Shown here: positions 1 through 10,571 of the stretch, piece after piece
Numbering within the stretch: the first letter of the stretch is position 1
Layout: each line of letters opens with the position of its first letter
Assembly: GCA_017408735.1 (NCBI GenBank)
Contig: JAFQUB010000007.1
Span: 1 to 52,192, forward strand
Reading direction: 5' to 3'
DNA from: Lachnospiraceae bacterium
GTDB lineage: Bacteria; Bacillota; Clostridia; Lachnospirales; Lachnospiraceae
DNA: 52,192 nt
Position numbers and translations under genes: made by a program
The notes under the pieces: model-generated
What the model saw: the letters and a program-made list of their open reading frames with translations, nothing else
Databases searched by the model: none
Told to the model about the DNA's origin: nothing

Positions 1-423
1 AAACTACGCTAATATCTACCTTACATATATTTATCTGTTCCATCTGAAATACAGTATCTTCAGATGGTCTATTAAAGTTACCCTTTTTTATTTCACAAAC
101 TTTTTTCAAAAAACGCTTGACTATTTATAGTTTGTCACCTCGTTTAGTTTTCCGAATATCGTAACATAATTGTTAAGCTTTTTCAATATCTTATAGAGTA
201 ATGTCAGGGAAGGAGCGTAGAATTAGTAATCAATAAAAATGGTACTTTAGACACATGAATTATTAAAATGTCACAAAACACGAGAAGAGGGGATTCTTTG
301 CAGCTCTGTAAAATTGCCTAAAATGCATAAAAAAAGATTTGATAATCAAACTAAACTGTTAAAAAACACAATAACCGAAAAAATATAAGAAAATAATTTG
401 AAATAATTGAAAAATTGTAATTT
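1..423. other. non-coding stretch upstream of the large surface-protein gene
   Basis: I see no gene here in any frame. A short inverted repeat (about 39-69, arms CCATCTGA/TCAGATGG) near the left edge could be the tail of a terminator for a gene outside the window, but the T-run lies about 20 bases further on. The rest is A/T-rich with no recognisable RNA motif. Confidence 0.5.
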
Positions 424-453
424 TTGCATTGAAAAAGTGTTCCAGAATATGTT
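424..453 (+). promoter_or_regulatory. possible promoter for the surface-protein gene
   Basis: TTGCAT (424-429) and TATGTT (448-453) are separated by 18 bases, a plausible vegetative sigma-factor promoter with about 65 bases of leader before the ATG. Both hexamers deviate from consensus, so this is tentative. Confidence 0.35.
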
Positions 454-523
454 AAACTTATAGACGCTTTGTAAAAAAGTAGAAACATTTAATTAACATC
501 CATTGAGGAGGAAAGGAAAAATT

Positions 524-3500
524 ATGAAGTCAATTAAAAGCAAAGTGCTTGTTTCTCTTTTGGCATTTGCTTTAGCAGTAACTTCTGTAGGGGTTCCTTC
601 TGTATCAGCAGAAGCAGCTACAAACAAAAAGGCTGTAAAGTCAGTTACTCTGAAAGTAAAGAACAAAAAAGTAAACAAAAAGACAACAACTTTACAGGTT
701 GGAAAAACTTTAACTGTAAAAACTACAGTTAACCCAAGTTCAGCTAAGAAATCAATTTCTTACAAAACAAGTAACAAGAAAATTGCTACAGTATCTAAAA
801 AAGGTAAAGTAAAAGGTATCAAAGCCGGTACTGCTAAGATTACTGTAACAGTAACAGGAAAGAATAAAAAGAAAAAAAGTGCCTGGTTTAAGGTAAAGGT
901 TACTAAGAAATCAACAGCAAAGGCTACAGCTACACCAAAGCCAACAGCTAAGCCAACAACATCACCAGCAGAAGATACAGCTATCACAGCAGTAACTTTA
1001 AATGCAAGTGTGACAGAAATCGGAACAAAAGAAGAAGTTCAGATTGTGCCAGTTGTTGTGCCATCAACAGCAAGTAGTCAGTCATTAAAATATACTTCAA
1101 GCAATCCTGAAGTTGCAACTGTAAGTGCTACAGGTTTAGTAAAAGCAGTAAAAGCTGGTAGCACAACAATTACAGCGGTAGCTCCAAGCGGAGTAAATGC
1201 GACTATCAACATCACTGTTAAAAATGTGGAACCAACACAGATGTCATTAAATCAGAGTACATTGGATATGACTGTAGAAGGAACAGCATGGATTGCTGCT
1301 ACATTTACACCGGAAAACGCAAATGTAACTGATATCACTTGGTCTTCAGCAGATGAAACTGTTGCTAAGGTTGATGGTGATGGTATGGTTACAGCTATCG
1401 GCGTTGGTACTACAGTAATTACAGCAGTTTCACAGACAGGTTTAAAACAGACATGTGCTGTAACTGTAAAAGAGAAAACAAATGAAAATACAGATGGAAT
1501 AACAATCGACATTACAAACAGCCTTGACGGTTATAATAATACTGTATTTACAGGAAACAATGCAGATATTCAGGTTAAAATTGTTAAAAATGGTAAAGCT
1601 GTCGGAAACAGACAGGTTACTTTAAAAATGGAATACAAAGCAGGTTCCGGAAACTTTTGGTACATCTCTAGTACACAGAACAATCTTGCTACAGTAGAAA
1701 CAGATGCTAACGGTATTGCAAGCTTTACCGTATGCTTAAATCCAAGATATAAATATGATGCAACGGATGATGTTGTAGGTGGATATCTTTTAACAGCAAC
1801 AGAAACAGGTGCAAACACATCTGTACAGGCACCATTAACTTTTGCAACATTCAAAGCAGGTGATGTATGGGTTGACAGAATCCGCACAGACCTTGCACAG
1901 GGTGAAAGTGCAAGAGAAGAAGGCGTTACAGAAACAAAAACAATTGAACGTAGAATTATTGATGTAGAAAAGAAACAGGGAGATAGCGAAGTTGTTGGTA
2001 CATCTGAATATGTAGTAAGCCAGCAGGTAAGCTTAGACAAAGAACATGCAGTTACATTTAATGCATATCCTTTAATTCAGTATCCACAGGTTATCTCTTC
2101 TACAGATGACGCTGACTACAAACAGCCGGTAGACTTTACATGCGAAAGCTACTCTGTATATGATACAACACAGTTCAAATATATTACAGAAGTTCCGGCA
2201 AACTTAAACTATGCAACATTAAACTTTACAAGTTTAACAATTTCACAGAATACTGCATTAAAGATTGCGGTATACAAGGAATATGATAAGACAACAAATG
2301 AAGGTGTAGGACTTCTTAAGACATATGCAATCAAGGGTGAACATGTAGAAGAAGACTTTACTTTCCAGATTCCAATTCAGGAATTATCAAAAGATAATGA
2401 TATCCGTGATTCTGTATGTGTAAAAGTATACATTCAGTCACAGGGACAGGTGGAAATTTCTAAGGCAATTGGATACAGCTTAAAGAATATTACAGGAAAC
2501 TATATGAATACTGCAAAATACAAAGCAGTTTCTGAAATTTATAAAAATGCAAAAATTAACTGGACACAGGTAACTAAGGCAGAAGTTGGTTCTGATGCAT
2601 ATAAGAATTCTTCTTTCCAGAGCAAGGTTACTATGCCGGCAGAACTTGCAAAACAGTATGGTATTGTTACAGACGATTCTACACAGCCATACTACAATGC
2701 AAAAGTAGAGTATAAGGTTCCTACTTATCCTCATATTGGTAATGCGTATGTTCAGGTAACAAAACCGGATGATACAGTATATTACTTTATGATTCCTACA
2801 GAAGTAGTGGATAACGAAAATGTATTAATCAAACCAGAGTATACACAGGCGTTTAGTGTATCAAAGAATGAAGCTTTAAATTATGAAGGTTCTATTCTTG
2901 TAATGGATGATAACGGAAATTATAAAACAACCAATACAGCAGAAGGAAACTCTGTTATTGTAAACTCATTATATTCAGGAACAACAGAAGTATATGGATG
3001 GCTTACAGTAGAAGACTTAGACCTGACACTGGAAGAAAGAAGATTATATGGCTATGTGAATTGGGCTCCAATTCCTAAGAATGATATTGAAGAACCTACT
3101 GATTTCTATGCATTAGTAGGACAGAACATTCGAATTGATGTATATGTAGAAGATGAAAACGGAAATCCAAAGGATGATGCGGAAGTAGAATTCTATTTGG
3201 ATGATAGTGAAGAAAAGCTTTCTATCAACACGGTATTACCAAACGTAACAATTCAGAGAGATAGTTCTATCTTTGACTCTGATACAGTGCTTGTGAAGAC
3301 AGATGATTATGGTAAGGCATTCTTTACATTTAACGGTTCTGATTTTACAAGTTATGTGGAAAAATTACATGCAAAAACAACAGATGAAAGATATAAACTT
3401 ACATTATCTGTAGCAGGAACAGAAGCAAGCTTGATTAATCTTCACTGGATTGAACCAGGTCTTTCCTTTACTGATAGAACTAATGTAGAAGAAGATGAAA

Positions 3501-4864
3501 CTAAGGATAATATTGCTCAGGATTCTGTGACAACACTTGCTTACCATGTAAAAGGTGCAGATGCAAAAAAAGCAGAAGAACAGACAAAGAAAATCAATAC
3601 AGATTGGTTAATTGGATATCAAGTAGTAGGTCTTATGAAGGCGGATGATATGAATTACACAACTGTAGATGAAGCAGTTGCCAATGAAGTATCTAACGTA
3701 TTAATTTCTGGTGTAGATGCTTCCATGAGCTTAGAAGGAGTAACTGTTAATAAATCTCTTGGAACAGGTACTGCAGTAGGAACTAATATTCTTAAAATTA
3801 GTTCAGAAAAAACAGGTTCCGATATTGTTAAGGGGTATATTGATAGCACAAAATTAGAAGAAAATGAAAACATTGTATTTACATTGTTGAATGCTGCCGG
3901 TGCAGTCATTGGAACAGCAAAGAATGTTGGTACTGGTGAACCTACTGCATATGCAGAATTGAATGTACCAATCAAATGGGCTCCAGTATCTATGAATTAT
4001 GAAATTGTAACTCCATCAGGTGCGACATTTGTTGCCGGTGATGGTAAAGACGAATACATTTATGTAAAAGTATTTGATAATAACAACAATATGTTGGATG
4101 ATTACACAGTAACATATAGCGTAAAACAGAATGGTGTGGAAGAACCAATTATCAGTGATACATCTGTAGCATCTAAGAAAGGTTTAGTACCGATTAAGAT
4201 TGCAACACCGGATGAGGAATGCGTATATACTGTAACAGCTACAATTCAGGGATATGAATCTGTAAACAAACAGGTTAAGTTTGTATCAAGAAATGATTCT
4301 ACGGTTGACTTTGCTATGAAGACAGCAGAAGTAGAAGATAAGACAATCACAATTGAATTGACAGATAATACATACGATAATGCTGCTGTAAAAGAAATGT
4401 TCTTCGTACAGGATAACAAGGGCAAGACATATGATGTATTAGATGCTACAATTCAGAATAGAAGATATGTTGTCTTAACATTGAACAGTCCAATTCAGGA
4501 TGCGGCTGAATTTGTAAATATTAGATATAAAGCTGTAGAAGAAGATATCAACAATGGTATCATGGCACAGCGTCTTGTATCTTACGCGCAGTCAGCAGTA
4601 CCTATGGAAGATAATACCTATGTAACAGCATATACCGGAAGTACACCGGATATTAAAGTAACAGCTGATGGTGTTGTAACAGCAAAATCAGAAGATTATA
4701 CATTATTAGACGGTGCATATGTTGTATTTAGTTATGGTTCTCATGTAACATGGAAAAAAGTTACAGATGGTTCTGCCGTAGATGCAGCAGTAGCGGGAAC
4801 AGATGAAATCAACGTATTTACAGGTATGAAATCAGCTACATACAAAGCAGAAGTTACAGAGTAA
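524..4864 (+). CDS. large secreted surface protein with Big2 Ig-like domains
   Basis: A 1446-residue exported protein. I chose the ATG at 524 because GAGGAGGAAAGG lies just before it; an upstream in-frame TTG at 503 would fall inside that ribosome site. Residues 1 to about 31 form a signal peptide (basic start, hydrophobic core, SVSAEAA end). Three Big2-type Ig-like domains follow (about 37-125, 153-230 and 235-315), recognisable by the repeated 'ATVS.KG.VKGIKAGTA.ITV' pattern. The first is very Lys-rich and is joined to the second by a Thr/Pro/Lys linker. The remaining 1100 residues are beta-rich and largely unrecognised; some stretches (around 870-960) resemble Big1/invasin-type modules ('TDDYGKAFFTFNG'). 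No LPXTG anchor or C-terminal membrane helix is visible, so attachment may be through charge or another domain. Role inferred: cell-surface or adhesion protein. Confidence 0.8.
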   Translation: MKSIKSKVLVSLLAFALAVTSVGVPSVSAEAATNKKAVKSVTLKVKNKKVNKKTTTLQVGKTLTVKTTVNPSSAKKSISYKTSNKKIATVSKKGKVKGIKAGTAKITVTVTGKNKKKKSAWFKVKVTKKSTAKATATPKPTAKPTTSPAEDTAITAVTLNASVTEIGTKEEVQIVPVVVPSTASSQSLKYTSSNPEVATVSATGLVKAVKAGSTTITAVAPSGVNATINITVKNVEPTQMSLNQSTLDMTVEGTAWIAATFTPENANVTDITWSSADETVAKVDGDGMVTAIGVGTTVITAVSQTGLKQTCAVTVKEKTNENTDGITIDITNSLDGYNNTVFTGNNADIQVKIVKNGKAVGNRQVTLKMEYKAGSGNFWYISSTQNNLATVETDANGIASFTVCLNPRYKYDATDDVVGGYLLTATETGANTSVQAPLTFATFKAGDVWVDRIRTDLAQGESAREEGVTETKTIERRIIDVEKKQGDSEVVGTSEYVVSQQVSLDKEHAVTFNAYPLIQYPQVISSTDDADYKQPVDFTCESYSVYDTTQFKYITEVPANLNYATLNFTSLTISQNTALKIAVYKEYDKTTNEGVGLLKTYAIKGEHVEEDFTFQIPIQELSKDNDIRDSVCVKVYIQSQGQVEISKAIGYSLKNITGNYMNTAKYKAVSEIYKNAKINWTQVTKAEVGSDAYKNSSFQSKVTMPAELAKQYGIVTDDSTQPYYNAKVEYKVPTYPHIGNAYVQVTKPDDTVYYFMIPTEVVDNENVLIKPEYTQAFSVSKNEALNYEGSILVMDDNGNYKTTNTAEGNSVIVNSLYSGTTEVYGWLTVEDLDLTLEERRLYGYVNWAPIPKNDIEEPTDFYALVGQNIRIDVYVEDENGNPKDDAEVEFYLDDSEEKLSINTVLPNVTIQRDSSIFDSDTVLVKTDDYGKAFFTFNGSDFTSYVEKLHAKTTDERYKLTLSVAGTEASLINLHWIEPGLSFTDRTNVEEDETKDNIAQDSVTTLAYHVKGADAKKAEEQTKKINTDWLIGYQVVGLMKADDMNYTTVDEAVANEVSNVLISGVDASMSLEGVTVNKSLGTGTAVGTNILKISSEKTGSDIVKGYIDSTKLEENENIVFTLLNAAGAVIGTAKNVGTGEPTAYAELNVPIKWAPVSMNYEIVTPSGATFVAGDGKDEYIYVKVFDNNNNMLDDYTVTYSVKQNGVEEPIISDTSVASKKGLVPIKIATPDEECVYTVTATIQGYESVNKQVKFVSRNDSTVDFAMKTAEVEDKTITIELTDNTYDNAAVKEMFFVQDNKGKTYDVLDATIQNRRYVVLTLNSPIQDAAEFVNIRYKAVEEDINNGIMAQRLVSYAQSAVPMEDNTYVTAYTGSTPDIKVTADGVVTAKSEDYTLLDGAYVVFSYGSHVTWKKVTDGSAVDAAVAGTDEINVFTGMKSATYKAEVTE

Positions 4865-4898
4865 TTTAACTTTTAATAGTTATTAAGCTATAACTCAA

Positions 4899-4945
4899 AA
4901 AGAACCTTTGTCCAAGGTCGCAAGACCAAGGGCAAAGGTTCTTTT
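4899..4945 (+). terminator. Rho-independent terminator of the surface-protein gene
   Basis: The inverted repeat AAGAACCTTTG...CAAAGGTTCTT with an imperfect upper stem and a GCAA loop ends in CTTTT. It sits 35 bases after the stop codon. Confidence 0.8.
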
Positions 4946-5012
4946 GCATATTGCATGAAATAAATTCCTAAAGAATACATTAGTTAACAGAGGAAAAAAA
5001 GAAGGTGGCACT

Positions 5013-6149
5013 GTGGAGATATATATAGTAAAAGCGGGTGATACCATAGACAAAATTGCGCAGCAGTATGGCATAAGCTACGAAAAACTGGCAGAGGATA
5101 ATCAGATTCCTTATCCCTATGCTTTAGCAGTGGGGCAGGCGTTGCTGATTTTGCAGGATACAGAAGTTGTGGGTACGTATCCATTGGTGGCAAATGGATA
5201 TGCTTATCCGTTTATTGATCAGATAGTGCTGGAAGAAACACTCCCTTTTCTGACTGAAATATCCGTATTTTCTTATGGATTCACTACTGAGGGAGATTTG
5301 GTGTATCCTCAAATTGAAGATACCCGAATTTTAAACGGCGCATCTCAGTTTGGAGTGGCGCCGATTTTAACCCTGACTCCCTTTGATGAAAACGGAAATT
5401 TTAATAACAATTATATCAGTATTCTGGTAAATAACAGTGATGTAAGCGACCGGTTATTAAATCAATTATTGGAGATTATGGAGGAGAAAGGATATGCCGG
5501 CATAGATATAGATTTTGAGTACATTCTTCCGGAAGACAGAGTGGCATTTGCTGATTTTGTTACAAAAACGCGGGTACTTATGAATGAAAATGGTTATACC
5601 GTGTCGGTGGCTCTGGCACCCAAAACTTCAGCTGACCAGCCGGGCTTATTGTACGCAGGAAAAGATTATAAGCTGTTAGGTGAAGCAGCCAATAGTGTAT
5701 TGCTTATGACCTATGAATGGGGCTATACCTATGGGCCTCCTATGGCAGTGGCCCCCATGCCTAATGTAAGACGTGTGGTAGAATATGCGGTCACAGAGAT
5801 TCCGGTGGAAAAGATAGATTTAGGAATCCCTAATTATGGCTATGACTGGCCCTTGCCTTATGAGCGCGGCGTCACCGCAGCAAGAACTATAGGAAACCGG
5901 GAAGCGGTGGAAATTGCCATTTCCTATGGAGCGGAGATTCAATATGACGAAACATCAGAGGCACCATTTTTTCGTTATGAGGATGAAAATGGAACGGAGC
6001 ATGAAGTCTGGTTTGAAGATGTGCGCAGTATGCTGGCGAAGTTCAATTTGATAAAAGAATTTCAGCTACGGGGATGTGGATACTGGCAGTTAATGAGATT
6101 ATTTCGTGCAAATTGGTTATTATTGAACCATGAATTTGAAATTCTGTAG
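5013..6149 (+). CDS. LysM plus GH18 glycosidase, SleL/YaaH-like
   Basis: A 378-residue protein starting at GTG 5013, preceded by GAAGGTGG. Residues 1-47 form one LysM peptidoglycan-binding domain (IVKAGDTIDKIAQQYGIS). Residues about 60-370 form a glycosidase-18 barrel with the catalytic DxDxE motif (D165, D167, E169) in 'GIDIDFEY'. Proteins of this build in spore formers (YaaH/SleL) are N-acetylglucosaminidases that act on cortex muropeptides during germination and are packed in the coat without a signal peptide; none is visible here either. Bacillus SleL has two LysM domains, this one has one. It is followed by no obvious terminator before the next gene at 6234. Assignment to the family is strong; the exact spore role is inferred. 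Confidence 0.82.
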   Translation: MEIYIVKAGDTIDKIAQQYGISYEKLAEDNQIPYPYALAVGQALLILQDTEVVGTYPLVANGYAYPFIDQIVLEETLPFLTEISVFSYGFTTEGDLVYPQIEDTRILNGASQFGVAPILTLTPFDENGNFNNNYISILVNNSDVSDRLLNQLLEIMEEKGYAGIDIDFEYILPEDRVAFADFVTKTRVLMNENGYTVSVALAPKTSADQPGLLYAGKDYKLLGEAANSVLLMTYEWGYTYGPPMAVAPMPNVRRVVEYAVTEIPVEKIDLGIPNYGYDWPLPYERGVTAARTIGNREAVEIAISYGAEIQYDETSEAPFFRYEDENGTEHEVWFEDVRSMLAKFNLIKEFQLRGCGYWQLMRLFRANWLLLNHEFEIL

Positions 6150-6233
6150 AAAATGAAAAACAACTATAGAAAATATGGGTAACATGTTGTAAAATAGATT
6201 TGCTATACAAATATTGACTTAAGGAGAAACCTC

Positions 6234-9200
6234 ATGAACAATGAATATTATAATTTTATAAAAGTGTTCGCTGAAAAGTTAATAGATAATGCATATGAAA
6301 AGGACAATAATGTAGTTGTTATAAAGCACTATAATACCTTTGAAATTACAAGAGATGATATATACAGACTTGCCAAAGAGTATGGGAAAGACAGATATAT
6401 GGTATTCTATAGAAGATTTCATGGTGCGGAGATGCCGGAGGCATGTGATCCTTTTTTAAATATTATACAGCAGATGTACTGGAAATATTATAGCGAGAAG
6501 AGTGTGGAGGAATTTCTGGAGTCTTTTGATATATATAGCATGCAGAAATCAGTGTTTCAGACTTATTTGGAAAATTCTCTGTGTGTGAGAAAAGAGGATT
6601 TGATTTTAAGTGAAGTTGAACAGGAGAGAGAGATCCTGTTAGAGACTATTGTTCGAATTTTACTTAAAATTTCCAAAGAACATCCTATTTTTCTGTGCAT
6701 TAATGAACTGGAAGGTGCTTCCAAAGCAACCATTGAAATATTGACGCGACTTTGGGACAGTGAGGAAAAAGGAAGAATACTTATACTGGCAGCATACAAT
6801 GATTTGCGCAGTGTACTTCCCCATGTCAGTGAGGTGTGGGAACAATATATCAAACGTCTGGAAATCAGAAACAGTATTATAGACGCCTCTCTTTTTAATG
6901 TGCCATTATCTGAAGAAAGTGGTGGAATATTCCGTTTTCATAGTAAGGATATTGAGAAATACATTATAAGGTTAAACAACATGTTTCAGACGTTTGAGTT
7001 TGAACAGGCATTTTATTATTTGGGGATTATATATAAAAAGTTACAGTTAGAAAGACTTAGTATTGCTGACGAAAAGCGTTTTGAAATTATAGAAATTTAT
7101 GCAAAAATATCTATTTATTCCGAGGATATTACGAATGCATTGCTGCTTTGTAACTCTTTAAATGAGATATGTAAAAGGTACACATCTTTCCGAATGCACT
7201 ATGCTTATAATTATTTGCTTGGACTAACGCAAGTTTTTAATGTAAAACTACATATGGCAAAGAAATGTGCGGATATATGTTACCAATTGGCAAAAGAACA
7301 AGGAAAAGACTTTCTGATGTTTAAAGCAAAAATGTTAAGACATATGGCAAGTATGTCTGGATGGCATAATATTATGTTTTGTGCCAATGATATTGTAGTA
7401 GAGCAGGAAATTTTGGAAGAGGCAGAAAAATATCAATATTATAATCACTTAGCTCATACATATATTTATGCATTTGACAATGACGTGGATTGGTTTGCAT
7501 CTATGGAAGAAATCGAGAAACAAGTATCTCATTTTCAGCGGGGAATGGATATTGCAAATGCAATTGGAAACAAATATCTGATGAGTGTGGGTTATCGGAA
7601 GAATATTATGTTGTCTTCTATTAATGGCGCCTTTGAAACAACTACTTACTACTATGGAAAATTGTATGAACTGGTAGGAGACTCGGAGCCGGTAAAAGCA
7701 GCAGATATTTATAAAGGTCTTGGTTATAATTTATGTGCTATTGAAAAATACGAAGAAGCAAATTTATATTATAATAAAGCACTTAATATTTATTATGAAT
7801 ATAAAATGATGGATTTTGTTGGTGAAACATTATACAACATGTCCATAAACTGTATTCTGGCAAATAATTTTGAATCAGCATATGATTATTTGCAGATGTG
7901 TATAAAAATTGTGGATACACTTCATTTAAATGACTTGCGGGTATGTAATATTTCCAAATTGTTTGGGTTGCTTGCATTGTGTAGCTATCGTCTGGGTTTT
8001 TATTATAATTGTCAGATGTATCGGGACAATACCATGTTGTTTTTGAGCCATAAGCTGAATTCTTCTGAATCTGAATCAGAAGATATTGACCCATCATATA
8101 CAGTGTGTGATGATGATTTATTTCTGTACTATTATGCTTCGGCTCTTTTAGAAATGCAGAAAGAGAATCTAGATAAGGCGTTGGAATTGTTGAATACTGC
8201 TCAAATATATGTGGTTCGTTCAAAAGGAAACCAGTTTTTCAGTTATGTACAGTATTATCTGACGAGGGCAGAACTGCATCGAAAGCAGGGGCATGAGCAG
8301 AAAGCGTTGCAAGAATTTTATGTGGCAAATACGTATGCGGAGAGAAATAATGCCCAGGAAAAACTGGAAGTTATTCAGGCGGCAAAAGAGCAAAAAGAAT
8401 GGATGCCTAAGGTGTATGAATTGCGTTTGGAATCTGTTACCTTGAAAGAAATTGGCGAGGCTACAGAGCAGGCCGGAATTAATAAAGATTACCATGAAAT
8501 TAAGAAGCAGATGGATTTTCTTAGTGTATGGCAGAAAATTGTGGATATCAATGGTAAGGAAGAGGATGAACTGATTACAGATGCGTTGAATTCCTTTACT
8601 TTGAATTTTGGTATTGATGCTATGGTATATATTAATTATACAGAAGCAACTCCAAAGATATGTTTTAATAACATTAAAAGAGAATTAACAGAAGAAAAAC
8701 TGGAGAAGCTCACCAGATATTTCGATAAACATAGAACCGGTTTTGTGGCATCTAAAATACGTAAGGGGTATCAGGAGTACAGAGAAATAATTTCTGTATT
8801 TGGGGTAAATGATGTATGTTCAATGATAGCAATTCCATTCTATGTAAATGAAAAACTTGATAACCTGTTTATCTGTTACATAATGATGCGAGATAACTGG
8901 AGTTCACCAATTAATAAATATATGCTGGATGAAAATGATTTTAATGTATATTCTCTGGTGTTAAGTCAGTTGGTAAATTCTATTAGTATGTTGGAAAAAC
9001 AGCAGGAAATCAATGAAATCAATATGCGCCTGGAAAATGTAGCTGTAACAGACTACCTGACTTCTCTTTTAAACAGAGATGGATTCTTTAACAATATTCA
9101 TAAACGTGTTGTAAAAGCACAGAAGAATAATACAAGGCTAGATTTAACGGTATTATATATTGATTTAGATAATTTCAAATATTATAATGACACTTTTGGA

Positions 9201-9587
9201 CATGATGTTGGTGATATGCTTTTGAAAGAAATTTCAAAGATACTGATGGAACAATCAGCAGAAGAAGGATTTGTAGCCAGATTTGGAGGCGATGAATTTC
9301 TGATTATACTGGAATATGCTGATGCAGAAAGAGCTATGCAAAAGGCCAGAAATGTGTTAAATGAAATTCTAAGCAGAAATGCTTTTACGAAAGAAATTCA
9401 ATCCTTTTTAGGCTGTGAAGGAATTGTAATTCCTGAAGAAAAAAGAGTGTCTTGTTCCATAGGTGTGGCGACCATGCCGGAAGTAAAAGATGATAATGAT
9501 ATTTCAAAGGCAATTAAGCGGGCTGACAAAGCGTTGTATGGAATCAAACATTCTACCAAGTGTGATTGCAAACTGGCAGAAGACTAG
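6234..9587 (+). CDS. TPR-GAF-GGDEF protein, putative diguanylate cyclase
   Basis: An 1117-residue cytosolic protein with no membrane segment. The start ATG has AAGGAG nine bases upstream. The first ~210 residues look like the ATPase region of MalT/LuxR-type signalling proteins ('HPIFLCINELEGASKATIEIL' resembles a Walker B strand), but I see no Walker A loop, so nucleotide use is doubtful. About 230-770 is helical, with TPR-like repeats ('YKGLGYNLCAIEKYEEANLYYNKALNIY'-type units). About 790-960 looks like a GAF sensor. The C-terminus is a GGDEF domain with an intact active site (G1018 G1019 D1020 E1021 F1022) and 'DLDNFKYYNDTFGHDVGD', so it should make cyclic di-GMP. The RxxD product-inhibition site normally five residues before GGDEF is absent. 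The signal sensed is unknown. Confidence 0.8.
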   Translation: MNNEYYNFIKVFAEKLIDNAYEKDNNVVVIKHYNTFEITRDDIYRLAKEYGKDRYMVFYRRFHGAEMPEACDPFLNIIQQMYWKYYSEKSVEEFLESFDIYSMQKSVFQTYLENSLCVRKEDLILSEVEQEREILLETIVRILLKISKEHPIFLCINELEGASKATIEILTRLWDSEEKGRILILAAYNDLRSVLPHVSEVWEQYIKRLEIRNSIIDASLFNVPLSEESGGIFRFHSKDIEKYIIRLNNMFQTFEFEQAFYYLGIIYKKLQLERLSIADEKRFEIIEIYAKISIYSEDITNALLLCNSLNEICKRYTSFRMHYAYNYLLGLTQVFNVKLHMAKKCADICYQLAKEQGKDFLMFKAKMLRHMASMSGWHNIMFCANDIVVEQEILEEAEKYQYYNHLAHTYIYAFDNDVDWFASMEEIEKQVSHFQRGMDIANAIGNKYLMSVGYRKNIMLSSINGAFETTTYYYGKLYELVGDSEPVKAADIYKGLGYNLCAIEKYEEANLYYNKALNIYYEYKMMDFVGETLYNMSINCILANNFESAYDYLQMCIKIVDTLHLNDLRVCNISKLFGLLALCSYRLGFYYNCQMYRDNTMLFLSHKLNSSESESEDIDPSYTVCDDDLFLYYYASALLEMQKENLDKALELLNTAQIYVVRSKGNQFFSYVQYYLTRAELHRKQGHEQKALQEFYVANTYAERNNAQEKLEVIQAAKEQKEWMPKVYELRLESVTLKEIGEATEQAGINKDYHEIKKQMDFLSVWQKIVDINGKEEDELITDALNSFTLNFGIDAMVYINYTEATPKICFNNIKRELTEEKLEKLTRYFDKHRTGFVASKIRKGYQEYREIISVFGVNDVCSMIAIPFYVNEKLDNLFICYIMMRDNWSSPINKYMLDENDFNVYSLVLSQLVNSISMLEKQQEINEINMRLENVAVTDYLTSLLNRDGFFNNIHKRVVKAQKNNTRLDLTVLYIDLDNFKYYNDTFGHDVGDMLLKEISKILMEQSAEEGFVARFGGDEFLIILEYADAERAMQKARNVLNEILSRNAFTKEIQSFLGCEGIVIPEEKRVSCSIGVATMPEVKDDNDISKAIKRADKALYGIKHSTKCDCKLAED

Positions 9588-9642
9588 GGTATAAAATTTC
9601 CAAATCAGGCAAAAATAGAAATGTGAAATAAAAATGCCATAG

Positions 9643-9691
9643 GAAAAACACATGATGATTTACGAAAAAGGTAAATTGTCATGTGTTTTTT
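9643..9691 (+). terminator. Rho-independent terminator after the GGDEF gene
   Basis: AAAAACACATGA...TCATGTGTTTTTT forms a stem of about 18 pairs with one internal mismatch, ending in a run of T. It lies 56 bases beyond the GGDEF stop and before the next ribosome site. Confidence 0.75.
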
Positions 9692-9715
9692 GCATATAAG
9701 TCTGGAGGAATTTAG

Positions 9716-10567
9716 ATGAAAACAAAATTAAGATGCTTTGGAAAAATGAGCCTTGGCGCTATCATGTATGGAGCGGGGGTTAGTTTGTTTTTAGACCCTA
9801 ACAGTCTGGCACCGGGGGGGACTGTGGGAATATCTATTATATTAAACCGCTTTTTAGGAATTAGTACAGGAACTTTGTACTTATTAATTAATATTCCAAT
9901 CCTTATCTTGGGAGCCCGAAAGTTGGGAGCAAACTTTTTAGGAAAAACATTGTATGTGGTGGTGGTAAATACTATTGTTACCGATGCTCTGGCTTATATA
10001 GAACCTCCTACCAGAGAACCCCTCCTTGCGGCAATAGCCGGAAGTCTGCTTTTGGGAACAGGGATAGGAATTGTGTTTCAAAGCGGTGCCACTACCGGAG
10101 GGATGGATGTCATTGTAAAAATCTTACGAAAAAAATATAAACATATAAAAACCAGCAGTTTATTCCTTGCACTGGATTTGACAGTGGTGACAATATCCGG
10201 TCTGGTATTTCGCAATTTCAACACGGCAATGTACGCTTTAATTACAGTGGTGCTAACCGGAAAATTTCTTGACTTCATTTTATATGGCGGAGATGAGGCA
10301 AAGCTTATTTTTGTTGTAAGTGATTTATCTGAAAAAATCTCCGCAAGCATCATACAGGGAGTCCCCACCGGCATCACCCTGCTAAAAGGCAGGGGTGCAT
10401 ATAGCAACAAAGAAAAGAATGTTATCATGTGCGTAGTAAGAAAGCAGATGGCACCAAAGGTAATGGAGATTGTAAAGAGTGAAGATGAGAATGCCTTTGT
10501 GATTGTGAGCAGTGCTACAGAAACCTTTGGACAGGGGTATAAGAATTTGTTTCAGGAGGAACTTTAA
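9716..10567 (+). CDS. YitT-family membrane protein
   Basis: A 283-residue protein with about five membrane helices in the first 190 residues ('YGAGVSLFLDPNSLAPGG', 'LYLLINIPILILGARKLG', 'AGSLLLGTGIGIVFQSGATTGG') and a soluble C-terminal DUF2179 domain (about 200-280, 'GVPTGITLLKGRGAYS'). This is the layout of the YitT/DUF161 family, common in Firmicutes and of unknown transport or signalling role. ATG 9716 follows CTGGAGGAATTT. It stands alone between a terminator and the structured repeat that begins five bases after its stop. Confidence 0.88.
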   Translation: MKTKLRCFGKMSLGAIMYGAGVSLFLDPNSLAPGGTVGISIILNRFLGISTGTLYLLINIPILILGARKLGANFLGKTLYVVVVNTIVTDALAYIEPPTREPLLAAIAGSLLLGTGIGIVFQSGATTGGMDVIVKILRKKYKHIKTSSLFLALDLTVVTISGLVFRNFNTAMYALITVVLTGKFLDFILYGGDEAKLIFVVSDLSEKISASIIQGVPTGITLLKGRGAYSNKEKNVIMCVVRKQMAPKVMEIVKSEDENAFVIVSSATETFGQGYKNLFQEEL

Positions 10568-10571
10568 TGGG

